Positions 1-7,992 of a stretch of 64,000 nt of DNA are shown here, in pieces. The stretch is from CAVSWT01 sp963731745 (GTDB taxonomy: Bacteria > Bacteroidota > Ignavibacteria > Ignavibacteriales > Ignavibacteriaceae). Position 1 is the first letter of the stretch. Each line of letters starts with the position of its first letter. The translations under genes and the position numbers were made by a program. The stretch covers positions 7,895 to 71,894 of the forward strand of contig CAVSWT010000031.1 of NCBI GenBank assembly GCA_963731745.1, read 5' to 3'. Below the pieces are notes generated by a model. The model was given only the letters and a program-made list of their open reading frames with translations. It was not told the DNA's origin and made no database searches.

Positions 1-407
1 ATATACCAATTGATGAATATGAAAATTTCTTCAATAATTCATTTGATGGCTTGGAAGTGGTTTTGCTTGTCACTCCTACAACCCCAGCGGAAAGGATAAA
101 GAAAATTGATGAGATGAGTCAAGGATTTGTTTATTATGTTAGCATGACCGGGACAACAGGAAAGCAAGTAAAACATGATGAATCTATTTTAGAACCTCTA
201 AAAAATGCTTCGAAATTAATTACAAAAAATAAAATGTTAGTTGGATTTGGCATTTCAAATGTGGATGACGTAAAAACATTTTCTCCCTACTGCTCTGGCG
301 TGATTGTCGGAAGTGCAGTTATAAAATCATTGATAAAAGATGATAAAGATTTTTCTAACACTTTAAATCTTGTAAAAGAATTGAAAAGCGGCTTGTCACA
401 TAATTAA
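1..407 (+). CDS. trpA: Tryptophan synthase alpha chain, 3' part only
   Basis: TrpA cleaves indole-3-glycerol phosphate to indole and glyceraldehyde 3-phosphate and channels indole to TrpB in the last step of tryptophan synthesis. Only the C-terminal ~135 residues of a ~265-residue protein are in the window. Reading in frame from base 3 gives IPIDEYENFF, then the family signatures LVTPTTPAERIKKI and GFVYYVSMTGTTG, and later GFGISNV and the phosphate-binding VGSAVIK. A TTG at 51 could be mistaken for a start but is an internal codon, since the conserved sequence continues upstream to the window edge. The gene points toward, and converges with, the minus-strand outer-membrane gene. Identification is secure; the rest of the trp operon would lie to the left. 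Confidence 0.93.
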   Translation, partial: IPIDEYENFFNNSFDGLEVVLLVTPTTPAERIKKIDEMSQGFVYYVSMTGTTGKQVKHDESILEPLKNASKLITKNKMLVGFGISNVDDVKTFSPYCSGVIVGSAVIKSLIKDDKDFSNTLNLVKELKSGLSHN

Positions 408-464
408 ATTCATTTTTTAAATTTACTCGTAAAGGACATAAATTTAAGTCCCCTGCACATAGAA

Positions 465-1655
465 TTAAAATGACCACTTAACTCTTGCATAAATCGAGCT
501 TCCATAACCTCCAAATTCAGTAAGCGGTTCTCCATGGAAAAATAATCCAATTAAATACAAATCCCAGTTTGTAAATAACGAATAACTCACGGAAGGGACG
601 ATAACTCTTGAGCCATCATTGGGGTTGAACAATCCAAAAATTGAACCTCTAATTAAAGGAGTAATATCATAAGAAAATTCTTGATAGATTGACCATGCGG
701 CAGGAGTAAGCATACCTAGCTTCATAGCTTCAGGGTAATAAAGTCCGGCGTACTTTTCTACTCCATTACTATTGTGTAAAACTTCCGTGTGAATATAAAA
801 TGAATTTGTAAGAGTATAATCACCCGAAACTACAAAAGAAACTGTTGGTTTATTGTAAGCCGATAAAGGCTCGCCTCCAACAAGATCATAAGAGTTTTGA
901 AATTCAGGAATTAATTCAGGTTTTTGCGAAACCAGAACTTCACCTCTAAATCCGGCAGTTAAAATATCCCCTGACCATGCTGCCCCGGCAAGCCAGCGGT
1001 CTTCTTTTATTCCGGCTATAAAATTAAAATCATAGTTCCATGCATTCGTTGACCAAAGTCCAGCAGCAATCCATCCTTTTTTTGTTTTGCCCGGCCTTAC
1101 AGATAATTCAAATTTAGAAACGGGACCCGTGTAATACTGAACTCTAACTGCATCAGCGCCGGGACGTTCTTCATAATCAAAATCTAAAACATCCAAAGGA
1201 TTAAAAATATCTGTAGGGTTCCAAACCCAACTTGTTCCCCAGGCTATTCTTTGTCTTCCGACAGTAATTTCGGTTTTGTCTTTACTCCAATCAAACCAAA
1301 GCCTATCAATCTGTCCATACCCAATTGTTTTTTTTGCATTCCACAATGTAGCATCCAATTGTGTAAACTCATGATTACTTTTTATTGAACTAAGAAAATT
1401 CGGGATCTTCTCAACACTGCTTCCATAAAAAGCTCTGAAGCGTAATTCTAATGCCCCGGTTATTGATTGAGTTGGATACCACCTTGTATTCAATCTTGCA
1501 TGCAAAAGATTATCATAATACCTATCATTCGATGAAGGCAATTTGTAAGTGCTCACCAAATCTTTTACATATCCATTATAAGAGAAATCAGATAATTGTG
1601 CATTAACGGTTATTGTTGAAATCAGCATTAGAAATAAACAAATTTTAAATTTCAT
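465..1655 (-). CDS. Outer-membrane beta-barrel protein, last gene of the ABC export operon
   Basis: A protein of about 396 residues with a clear signal peptide (MKFKICLFLMLISTITVNAQ) followed by alternating aromatic/polar stretches and a C-terminal YARVKWSF, which is typical of outer-membrane barrels. A conserved-looking block GRQRIAWGTSWVWNPTDIFN resembles porin-like proteins that travel with LolA/FtsX-type export operons; I do not recognise a precise family. Start choice: an in-frame start at 1706 would add MMKYETMKKNLLKNNSF before the signal peptide. That stretch is the out-of-frame shadow of the true C-terminus of the upstream ATPase, so ATG at 1655 is preferred even though no good ribosome-binding site is visible. 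It may be the outer-membrane partner of the transporter encoded upstream; this is inferred from position only. Confidence 0.7.
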   Translation of the reverse strand: MKFKICLFLMLISTITVNAQLSDFSYNGYVKDLVSTYKLPSSNDRYYDNLLHARLNTRWYPTQSITGALELRFRAFYGSSVEKIPNFLSSIKSNHEFTQLDATLWNAKKTIGYGQIDRLWFDWSKDKTEITVGRQRIAWGTSWVWNPTDIFNPLDVLDFDYEERPGADAVRVQYYTGPVSKFELSVRPGKTKKGWIAAGLWSTNAWNYDFNFIAGIKEDRWLAGAAWSGDILTAGFRGEVLVSQKPELIPEFQNSYDLVGGEPLSAYNKPTVSFVVSGDYTLTNSFYIHTEVLHNSNGVEKYAGLYYPEAMKLGMLTPAAWSIYQEFSYDITPLIRGSIFGLFNPNDGSRVIVPSVSYSLFTNWDLYLIGLFFHGEPLTEFGGYGSSIYARVKWSF

Positions 1656-1708
1656 AAAAGAATTATTTTTCAACAAGTTTTTTTTCATGGTTTCGTACTT
1701 CATCATTT

Positions 1709-2374
1709 TTAATCATACCATCCAACAATGTTACTACTCTGTGCGCTCTTTTTATTACACGTCGCATCGTGTGTTGAAAAGACAAATGTCATATCATACT
1801 TTTCATTTAATCCTTCCATTAAATCTAAAAGAGCCTCTGCCGTGTGAGAATCAAGATTTGCAGTTGGTTCATCAGCTAAAACAAAAGAAGGTTTGGAAGC
1901 TAGCGATCGTGCTACTGCAACACGCTGCTGCTGCCCGCCTGAAAGCTCGGAAGGCCGGCTGTCTAAACGGTCTCCAAGCTCCACAGCTTTTAATAATTCT
2001 ACAGCCCTTTCTTCCCTTTCTTTTTTATTTACTTTTTGAAGCAGCATTATAAATTCAACATTTTCTTTGGCTGTTAGAACAGGGATTAAATTGTATGCTT
2101 GAAAAACAAAACCAATATGGTGTAATCTAAAGTTAATCAGCTCGTCAGGTTTGTATGTTGATATATCTGTTTGATCAACAATTATTTTCCCGGAAGTCGG
2201 CATATCCAATCCGCCAATCATATTTAACAAAGTAGTTTTGCCTGAACCCGAAGGCCCTACTATTGCGGTAAACTCTCCTTTTTCAATTTTTAAATCTACT
2301 CCTTTTAATGCTTCAACCGGGACAGAAGTTTCTTTATAAATTTTTTTCACGTTAGATAATTCTATTAATGCCAT
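1709..2374 (-). CDS. LolD/MacB-type ABC transporter ATP-binding protein (frameshifted near its end)
   Basis: Cytoplasmic ATPase that would power the two FtsX-like permeases encoded just upstream. Walker A GPSGSGKTT (about residues 40-48), signature LSGGQQQRVAVARSLA, Walker B FVLADEPTANLD and the H-loop STHD are all intact. After STHDA the reading frame runs into an unrelated tail ending at 1709. Dropping one base near 1762 restores RVIKRAHRVVTLLDG and then MIKNDE, the canonical end of LolD proteins, with a stop at 1663-1665. The intact gene would therefore span about 1663-2374. The family (LolD/MacB) is secure; the substrate is unknown. The frameshift may be a sequencing indel or a real lesion that removes only the last ~40 residues. 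Confidence 0.9.
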   Translation of the reverse strand: MALIELSNVKKIYKETSVPVEALKGVDLKIEKGEFTAIVGPSGSGKTTLLNMIGGLDMPTSGKIIVDQTDISTYKPDELINFRLHHIGFVFQAYNLIPVLTAKENVEFIMLLQKVNKKEREERAVELLKAVELGDRLDSRPSELSGGQQQRVAVARSLASKPSFVLADEPTANLDSHTAEALLDLMEGLNEKYDMTFVFSTHDATCNKKSAQSSNIVGWYD

Positions 2375-2401
2375 TACTCAAACTCCTAAAAGTATTTTAT
2401 A

Positions 2402-3616
2402 TTAATAAGTTCTAATTGCTTCTGATGGATTTAATCTTATTGCCTTTATTGCAGGGTAAACTGCAGAAAAGATTGCTGTAAAAATTATCATTAAAGTTAA
2501 GGTCGGATAAGTTGAAAACGGCAGCGAAGGATAAAGCATTGAACCGATTCCATAACTTGATAATCCCTGCGCAAATAGCGAAAGATTGATTCCTTTACTT
2601 GAGAAATAAATTATCGTCAAAGTTCCAAAAATAATTCCGACTATTCCTCCGGTAATTGATAATAAAATGGTTTCAATGATTATTAGAATAAATAGTCTTA
2701 TTCTCTTCATCCCTACTGCCATTAAAACTCCTAACTCTCTAACTCTATCCATAACCGACATAAGCATTGTGTTTGTTATTCCGAACAACAATGCAAACAA
2801 AATAATACCTAAAAAAATATTTAGTTCAAGTTCGATGGATTTGAATGATAAACTTAATTCCGGCGCAAGTGTTTCCCAACTTTGAACATCAAGGTTTGAG
2901 AATTTCTTCTTCAAATTATTAAGTACACCATTCAATGTTTGAATTGATTCTGTTCTAATTGTAATTTCATGTATTATAGGTTTGCTGCCCATAACTTTGA
3001 AGAGATCATTTTGTTTTACAAAAACATTTACCGCGTCGAATATTGAAGATTCCGTTTTGAAAATACCGGTTACCCTGAAAGCGGCATAGATTAAATTTCC
3101 ATCCAATGCCTGAAAGCTTAACACCATCTTTGATTTTAATTTTATTCCAAGCTTGTCTGCAAGTTTTTGACTTATAACGATTTGATTCTTTTTATCATTA
3201 TCAAAATAATTACCGCCTACAAGCTGCTTATTAATATTTGTCACATCGGCTTCTTCTCCAGGGTTTATTCCGTTTATACTAACACCCCAGGATGTTGCGG
3301 CAGATGAAGCCATTCCTTCAATGATGGTCCGGCTGGAAACAGATTTTACTCCAGGTGTTTTCTTAACTTCAGATAAAATATGATTTCCATTTGGAATAAA
3401 ATTTTCAACCATTTTTTCTTTTTCAAAAGCCTTACTATGAATTTGAATATGCCCAAGATCCCTATCTATCGCAGAGTTAACAGTAGAGTCCCACATTCCA
3501 TACATTGCTGCTGCTGCAAACAATCCACTCCAGAGTCCTAAGGCAATAGCTGTTAAAATTATAAAACTTCGCTTTTTATTTCTCCAAACATTTTTCCATG
3601 CTAATGATAAAAGCAT
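2402..3616 (-). CDS. FtsX-like/LolE-type ABC transporter permease
   Basis: A 404-residue inner-membrane permease. The order is N-terminal WRNKKRSFII and a first membrane segment (about 18-40), a large periplasmic domain (about 45-260), then three membrane segments near 265-290, 310-335 and 370-395, ending in the typical VYPAIKAIRLNPSEAIR. This is the FtsX/MacB_PCD architecture used for lipoprotein or envelope export. AAAGGAG lies at suitable distance before the ATG. It starts 13 bases after the second permease and precedes the ATPase by 27 bases, so the three genes are surely one unit. The two permeases resemble each other in layout and probably form a heterodimer like LolC/LolE. Confidence 0.9.
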   Translation of the reverse strand: MLLSLAWKNVWRNKKRSFIILTAIALGLWSGLFAAAAMYGMWDSTVNSAIDRDLGHIQIHSKAFEKEKMVENFIPNGNHILSEVKKTPGVKSVSSRTIIEGMASSAATSWGVSINGINPGEEADVTNINKQLVGGNYFDNDKKNQIVISQKLADKLGIKLKSKMVLSFQALDGNLIYAAFRVTGIFKTESSIFDAVNVFVKQNDLFKVMGSKPIIHEITIRTESIQTLNGVLNNLKKKFSNLDVQSWETLAPELSLSFKSIELELNIFLGIILFALLFGITNTMLMSVMDRVRELGVLMAVGMKRIRLFILIIIETILLSITGGIVGIIFGTLTIIYFSSKGINLSLFAQGLSSYGIGSMLYPSLPFSTYPTLTLMIIFTAIFSAVYPAIKAIRLNPSEAIRTY

Positions 3617-3629
3617 CGTTTTCTCTCCT

Positions 3630-4856
3630 TTAATTTCTTATAGCTTCAATTGGAACGAGTTTTCTAACAAAGAAGTACGGGTACAGCGCCGATAAAAGAG
3701 TAATGGCTAATACAGTCCATATTTGTGCTATGAACATTCCCGCATTTATAGCAAACGGCATAATCGGTTCCAGGCCAAATGCAAGATATGCTTTGGCAAT
3801 ATCCCCTGTTAGATGAATAGGATTATAGTACATATACAGTAAGATTGGAAAGCTGATTACTGCACCTATTAAAACACCGATAAAAGAAATAAAAAGAGTT
3901 TCAATTGTGGTTACAAAAACAAGTTTCCATTTTTTCATTCCAACAGAAATTAAAATTCCAAATTCCTTTGCTCTTTCAGCAGTCATCATCATAATAGTTC
4001 CAAAAACTCCAAACCCGATTACTATATAAAGAATTCCAAGCATTATTATTCCGCCTGCATTATCTACTTGAATTGACTGCACTAATTCAGGCATCAGTTC
4101 TGACCACTTCATCACTTCGTACTCATTGCTATTATTATATATTTTTTTCACATCGTTTGCTACCATATCCAAATTACTTTGCTTGTCAATCATAATTGAA
4201 ATAGATGTTATTCTATCCGGTGCCGAGAATAGCCATTGAGCATAATTCAAACTGATATAAACCGTGGCTTTGTTTAAATCAGGAATAGGAATTTTTGCTA
4301 TGCCAATAATCGGAACCTGCGCTGCTGCGGTTACGCCTTGATAGCCTTGCCCGTAAAGTACAACGCTGTCGCCCACTCCCACATTCAATATTTCCGATAA
4401 ACCTTGAGATAAAATCATTCCCTTTGATGAATCCGTTAAATAAGAACCTTTAATTATTTTTTCTTTCAGCTTTGTCATTCGGTTTTCTTTTTCAGGATCA
4501 ATTCCAATTACAGGCGTAACTTTTGTACTTTTTCCATAAGAGATTAATGTATATGATTCAAGCCTTGGAAGAACATTTGTAACATGCTGAATATTTTCAA
4601 TCTCATTGAACTTTTCTTTTGAAAGAATCATGCTTTTATCCAACGACCTTTTATCCCAGAATCCCTTTTCATGAACTTGAACATATCCGGTTGACAAGCC
4701 GACAGATGAGTTAATCATATAATTATAAGTGCCTTGCTGCATCGATCTCATAATTAAAGCTAACAGCACAGCAAAGAATACGGAAGCAGCAGCAATTAAA
4801 GTCCGTTTTTTATTGCGCCACAAATTTCGCCAAGCTAATTCAAAATAAGTTCCCAT
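3630..4856 (-). CDS. FtsX-like/LolC-type ABC transporter permease
   Basis: A 408-residue permease with N-terminal LAWRNLWRNKKRTLIAA, one membrane segment, a periplasmic domain, then three C-terminal membrane segments ending in ALYPYFFVRKLVPIEAIRN. It pairs with the permease encoded immediately downstream. Start choice: a GTG at 4865 overlaps the stop of the LolA-like gene, but AGGTGA in that overlap is a good ribosome-binding site for the ATG at 4856, which begins MGTYFELAWRN, so the later start is preferred. Overlap or near-overlap with the preceding gene suggests translational coupling. Family assignment is secure; substrate is not known. Confidence 0.9.
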   Translation of the reverse strand: MGTYFELAWRNLWRNKKRTLIAAASVFFAVLLALIMRSMQQGTYNYMINSSVGLSTGYVQVHEKGFWDKRSLDKSMILSKEKFNEIENIQHVTNVLPRLESYTLISYGKSTKVTPVIGIDPEKENRMTKLKEKIIKGSYLTDSSKGMILSQGLSEILNVGVGDSVVLYGQGYQGVTAAAQVPIIGIAKIPIPDLNKATVYISLNYAQWLFSAPDRITSISIMIDKQSNLDMVANDVKKIYNNSNEYEVMKWSELMPELVQSIQVDNAGGIIMLGILYIVIGFGVFGTIMMMTAERAKEFGILISVGMKKWKLVFVTTIETLFISFIGVLIGAVISFPILLYMYYNPIHLTGDIAKAYLAFGLEPIMPFAINAGMFIAQIWTVLAITLLSALYPYFFVRKLVPIEAIRN

Positions 4857-4861
4857 AAATA

Positions 4862-5599
4862 TCACCTAACTCTTTTCATGTTTTGTTCAGAGAAGAATGA
4901 TTCTTTAATGTCTGTGTTAAAATCAATTTTATCATATTGCATTATTGTCTTATGCCCCGGTTCATCATTTGGAACCATTTCCCAATGAGTGAAAACAATT
5001 CGGTCATCCATTTTTTTTGGTTCCGAACCGGTAAATGTTTTTACAATATCTCCTGATTCATCATAGTAATCAGCCTTCTTTTCAAGATAATTATCTTTTG
5101 TAATCCACATAATGATTTTATCCCAAACAACTCCGGCATCTGGTTTAGGCTTCAATTGAATTTTCCAGCATTCATCATCGCCAAGCTTTTCTTCTCCAAG
5201 TAAAGTGTGAATGTAATCTTCAACGATAGATGATTCTTTGACCAGATCATCATTTGTAAAATCAGAACCCATCCACGATTGCAGCATCATTGAAGGAGGT
5301 ATTTTAATTATCTTTTGCGCAGCCGGAATCCAGTTCCAAACTTCTGTATGCCTCTTTAAAGTGACAGATCCTTTATCACGTGCAGGCTCAGTTATGTAAA
5401 TTAGAGAATAGTCCGGTTCGAGAGCCCAGATTTTCATCCCCATTGTACGTTCCCATTCAGGCTTTATAATTGTCATTTTCATTTCCGAATAACTGCTATT
5501 TGCGCGCATATGCTGATCAGCTTTTTTAACAATCTCTTTTGCATCTTGTGCGAACGCCGCTGATGTTAGTGCTATTGTTAAATACGCTATAAGTTTCAT
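4862..5599 (-). CDS. Outer-membrane lipoprotein-sorting (LolA-like) protein
   Basis: A 245-residue secreted protein: signal peptide MKLIAYLTIALTSAAFAQ, then a single LolA-like beta fold. Recognisable blocks are MKIWALEPDYSLIYITEPARDKG, seen as alternating strands, and the WNWIP...IKIPPSMM...SWMGSDFTNDD stretch that marks the large family annotated as outer membrane lipoprotein-sorting proteins, which often lie beside ABC permeases of the FtsX type. It heads the permease-permease-ATPase-barrel operon and probably acts in the periplasm as carrier or accessory for whatever the transporter moves. Expression is likely controlled by the TetR gene further upstream, although an S23-type cassette now lies between them. 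Confidence 0.85.
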   Translation of the reverse strand: MKLIAYLTIALTSAAFAQDAKEIVKKADQHMRANSSYSEMKMTIIKPEWERTMGMKIWALEPDYSLIYITEPARDKGSVTLKRHTEVWNWIPAAQKIIKIPPSMMLQSWMGSDFTNDDLVKESSIVEDYIHTLLGEEKLGDDECWKIQLKPKPDAGVVWDKIIMWITKDNYLEKKADYYDESGDIVKTFTGSEPKKMDDRIVFTHWEMVPNDEPGHKTIMQYDKIDFNTDIKESFFSEQNMKRVR

Positions 5600-5641
5600 T
5601 ATGTTTCCTTTCTTCTTTAATAACAGGTAATCTGTTAGCGG

Positions 5642-5729
5642 TGATCAGTCATCGGTAGTTATTTTATTATTACAAACAATTATTAACATATCACTGGTAA
5701 CTGATTTTCACCTACCGATGACTGATTAC
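5642..5729. repeat. Imperfect inverted repeat at the 3' edge of the four-helix-bundle cassette
   Basis: The arms GTGATCAGTCATCGGTAG (5642-5659) and CTACCGATGACTGATTAC (5712-5729) pair at 17 of 18 positions across a 52-base A+T-rich loop. Further degenerate copies of the words CGATTAC/GGTAATC lie beside them, for example around 5629 and 5734. The stop codon of the adjacent four-helix-bundle gene falls inside this repeat family, and similar words recur on the other side of that gene. Confidence 0.75.
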
Positions 5730-5732
5730 TGT

Positions 5733-6122
5733 TCACCGATTACCAATTTTTTTGCAGAATAAATTTGATTTACTAATCATACCATTTATCATTTTACCTA
5801 CAGATTTATATCTTTCTAATAAATCATTAAGAATTTTTTCATTGATATATAAACAATCAAAAGCTGTCTCTAGCCAATGCTGAGTTTCTTGTTGTTCTCC
5901 GTCAGCATCCGTTAATTTACTTATGAAATGTTTTTCATATCTTCTCTTAGCCCATGCTTCTGCAATTTGAGCACCAATAGATCGAGAGGAACGTCTAATC
6001 TGATCAGTTAAAGAATAAGTTTCTTCTTTAGGAAAACTCTTAGATAGTTGAAATACTTCTATAGCTAATTCTCGAGATAATTTATAAACATCTAAATCTC
6101 GAAAACTATTAGCGTGTGCCAT
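5733..6122 (-). CDS. Four-helix bundle protein (S23 / 23S rRNA intervening-sequence protein family)
   Basis: A 129-residue helical protein with the family's DLDVYKLSRELAIEVFQLSKSFP opening, then EETYSLTDQIRRSSRSIGAQIAEAWAKR and an acidic EQQETQHWLETA helix. Members occur in intervening sequences of 23S rRNA genes and as scattered stand-alone genes; related proteins (Avd) are accessory factors of diversity-generating retroelements, but no reverse transcriptase or variable repeat is visible here. The gene sits between the TetR gene and the LolA-like gene, is bracketed by GATTACCGAT-like repeats, and its last codons (KIGNR, stop) are encoded by the repeat itself. That suggests an inserted cassette rather than a native member of the operon. 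Biochemical role unknown. Confidence 0.88.
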   Translation of the reverse strand: MAHANSFRDLDVYKLSRELAIEVFQLSKSFPKEETYSLTDQIRRSSRSIGAQIAEAWAKRRYEKHFISKLTDADGEQQETQHWLETAFDCLYINEKILNDLLERYKSVGKMINGMISKSNLFCKKIGNR

Positions 6123-6166
6123 TTTTTAATCCTCTATTTTTAAAAATTAATTTGAATTATTTATTT

Positions 6167-6230
6167 AACTGATTACTATTAACTTATCTCAGTTTACTGA
6201 CTACCGATTACCGATCACAGATAACTGTTC
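6167..6230. repeat. GATTACCGAT-type repeat cluster at the 5' edge of the four-helix-bundle cassette
   Basis: The segment contains AACTGATTACTATTAAC and, from about 6196, ACTGACTACCGATTACCGATC followed by ACAGATAACTG. These words match the repeat family on the other side of the adjacent gene (ACTGATTAC, CACCGATTACC), so the gene is flanked on both sides. It lies just downstream of the TetR stop codon. Confidence 0.65.
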
Positions 6231-6236
6231 TCTAAA

Positions 6237-6815
6237 TTATGCAAACTGTTTTATAATAATCTTTTTAACTTCTTCTGCCGGAAAATTTTCAGGATCAATC
6301 ATTATATGAAGTTGAATACCATCCAGAACCGCTGAAAAATATCTCATCATTGCCACAGGATCTTTTACTCCTTTAGCTGAAAAATATTCTAACATAATAT
6401 TCATAAGCGGCCCGAAAGCTTCCCACATTTTATCCAAAACTTTAGGCATTACATCGGGCTGTATGAAAACACTTACATACAGTTTCCAGTAATCCGGTTT
6501 TTCAAGAGCAAACTCAAATGTTTTATTTATCATAGTTACCATATCTTTTTTAGTCATTTTTTGCCCCGGCTTTGTAGGCATAATTTCCTGCATAAAAGGC
6601 ACAACCATTTCTATCATCAACGCATTTAAAACTTCTTCTTTGCTTTTGAAATAATTATACATCAGGCCTTTTGCTATTCCAGCTTTTTTTGCAATGCTGC
6701 TTACCGATGAATTATGATATCCATTTTTGGCAAAAATCTCTAAAGCTGCGTCAAGTATTTTTTGTTTACTGCTTTGTCTAATTTGTTCAAACTGTTCTTT
6801 CGTTCTTGGAGCCAT
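6237..6815 (-). CDS. TetR/AcrR family transcriptional regulator
   Basis: About 192 residues. The N-terminal helix-turn-helix reads ILDAALEIFAKNGYHNSSVS followed by SIAKKAGIAKGLMYNYFKSK, a textbook TetR DNA-binding domain, and a divergent helical ligand domain follows. Start choice: ATG at 6815 (MAPRTKEQFEQIRQ) fits the family; an in-frame ATG at 6881 would add 22 residues encoded across a likely operator and is less plausible. It probably represses itself and the LolA/permease operon downstream, sensing an unknown small molecule that the transporter may handle. The four-helix-bundle cassette now separates regulator and operon. Confidence 0.88.
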   Translation of the reverse strand: MAPRTKEQFEQIRQSSKQKILDAALEIFAKNGYHNSSVSSIAKKAGIAKGLMYNYFKSKEEVLNALMIEMVVPFMQEIMPTKPGQKMTKKDMVTMINKTFEFALEKPDYWKLYVSVFIQPDVMPKVLDKMWEAFGPLMNIMLEYFSAKGVKDPVAMMRYFSAVLDGIQLHIMIDPENFPAEEVKKIIIKQFA

Positions 6816-6837
6816 ATTATTAGTTTCTATTTTTTGA

Positions 6838-6853
6838 TTGACCGTTCGTTCAA
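6838..6853. promoter_or_regulatory. Candidate TetR operator
   Basis: TTGACCGTTCGTTCAA is a 16-base imperfect palindrome (six of eight base pairs would match), lying 23-38 bases upstream of the preferred TetR start codon. TetR/AcrR proteins commonly bind GACCG/CGGTC-type palindromes in their own promoters. Autoregulation is inferred from this position; no binding data. Confidence 0.45.
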
Positions 6854-7075
6854 ACATAAATATATTTTTTTTTGTTGTCAAATATTTCGTATTAATTTTT
6901 TGTAAGATTTTTTAATAGAGTGTGATTCAAAATGTGATATTTGTGGATTAACTTGAAATATTTTAAGTTGAAAATTATTGCTCTTCATTACTTATCAATT
7001 TTGATTTTATGAAATTAAACAATAAAATATATTGTTTATTTATGTATAAATATCGATGATTTAAAATTTCAAAAA

Positions 7076-7906
7076 TTGGAATTAAATGGAGTAAAAACAT
7101 TAGTTAATTGGGCAGAAGCCGAAGGCTGGAATCCAGGCCCTTATGATGCTGATGTTTATTATGCCACTGACCCTGATGGATTCTACGGATATTTTTATAA
7201 TGAAGATATGATAGGAGGAGGTTCAATTGTTTCTTATAATAAAGAGTTTGGCTTTATGGGATTCTTTATTGTTAAACCCGAATACAGGTCACATGGAATT
7301 GGCAAAAAGCTTTGGTATCAAAGAAGAGACACTCTCCTTTCAAGATTAAACAAAGGCGCTTCAATAGGAATGGACGGAGTTATTGCCATGCAGCCATTTT
7401 ATCAAAAAGGCGGTTTTGAAATTTCATTCAGAGATGAACGTTATGAAAGAATTGGAGAAGAGTTTAATGTTGATAAAAATATTTCTTCAATAAAGGACGA
7501 AGATTTTGATACAATTTTAAATTACGATAAACAATGTTTTGGATTTTACCGTCCGCAATTTTTGAAGCCGTGGTTAAAGCTGCCTGGGAACAAAGCCTTT
7601 AAATATTTTGAAGATAGCCGCGTTAAGGGATTTGCTATTGTAAGGAAAGCCAATAAAGGCTATAAAGTTTGTCCACTTTTTGCAGACAATGAAATGATTG
7701 CGGAAGAATTGTATAAAGCATGTTTAAATTCGGTAATTGGTGAACCTTTGTACCTGGATATTCCTGTAGTAAATAAAAGTGCAGTAAGTATTATAAAAAA
7801 ATATAATGCAGAGTATATTTTTGAATGTGCAAGAATGTATTACGGCAAACCTCCGGAAGTAGAAATAAACAAAGTATTTGGGATTACTACTTTTGAATTA
7901 GGATGA
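7076..7906 (+). CDS. GNAT family N-acetyltransferase (two-domain type)
   Basis: A protein of at least 276 residues. The first GNAT domain is visible as EGWNPGPYDADVYYATDPDG, GFMGFFIVKPEYRSHGIGKKL (acetyl-CoA-binding R-x-x-G-x-G loop, here RSHGIG) and MQPFYQKGGFE. A second smaller domain follows (about 145-276), as in uncharacterised two-domain acetyltransferases. The substrate is unknown. The start is uncertain: TTG at 7076 gives MELNGVKTLVNWAEAEGW but has no ribosome-binding site, and homologous-looking coding sense (DDLKFQKL) extends upstream to about 7052 with no ATG in frame. ATG at 7042 is in another frame, so a small indel near 7050 is possible. It stands alone between the divergent TetR gene and the TIR gene. 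Confidence 0.8.
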   Translation: MELNGVKTLVNWAEAEGWNPGPYDADVYYATDPDGFYGYFYNEDMIGGGSIVSYNKEFGFMGFFIVKPEYRSHGIGKKLWYQRRDTLLSRLNKGASIGMDGVIAMQPFYQKGGFEISFRDERYERIGEEFNVDKNISSIKDEDFDTILNYDKQCFGFYRPQFLKPWLKLPGNKAFKYFEDSRVKGFAIVRKANKGYKVCPLFADNEMIAEELYKACLNSVIGEPLYLDIPVVNKSAVSIIKKYNAEYIFECARMYYGKPPEVEINKVFGITTFELG

Positions 7907-7992
7907 TATGTAATTTAAATTTAGTATATAAATAAATTATGCATTTGTTTGAATTAATTTTAAATAAATTATTAAAAATGAAGTGGTTGTAA

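Noticed and set aside
1656..1706. N-terminal extension MMKYETMKKNLLKNNSF of the outer-membrane protein
   Set aside because: It is the shadow of the out-of-frame C-terminus of the upstream ATPase; the signal peptide begins at 1655.
5733..6122. Diversity-generating retroelement suggested by the Avd-like four-helix bundle
   Set aside because: There is no reverse transcriptase gene and no template/variable repeat pair nearby; stand-alone S23-type genes are common.
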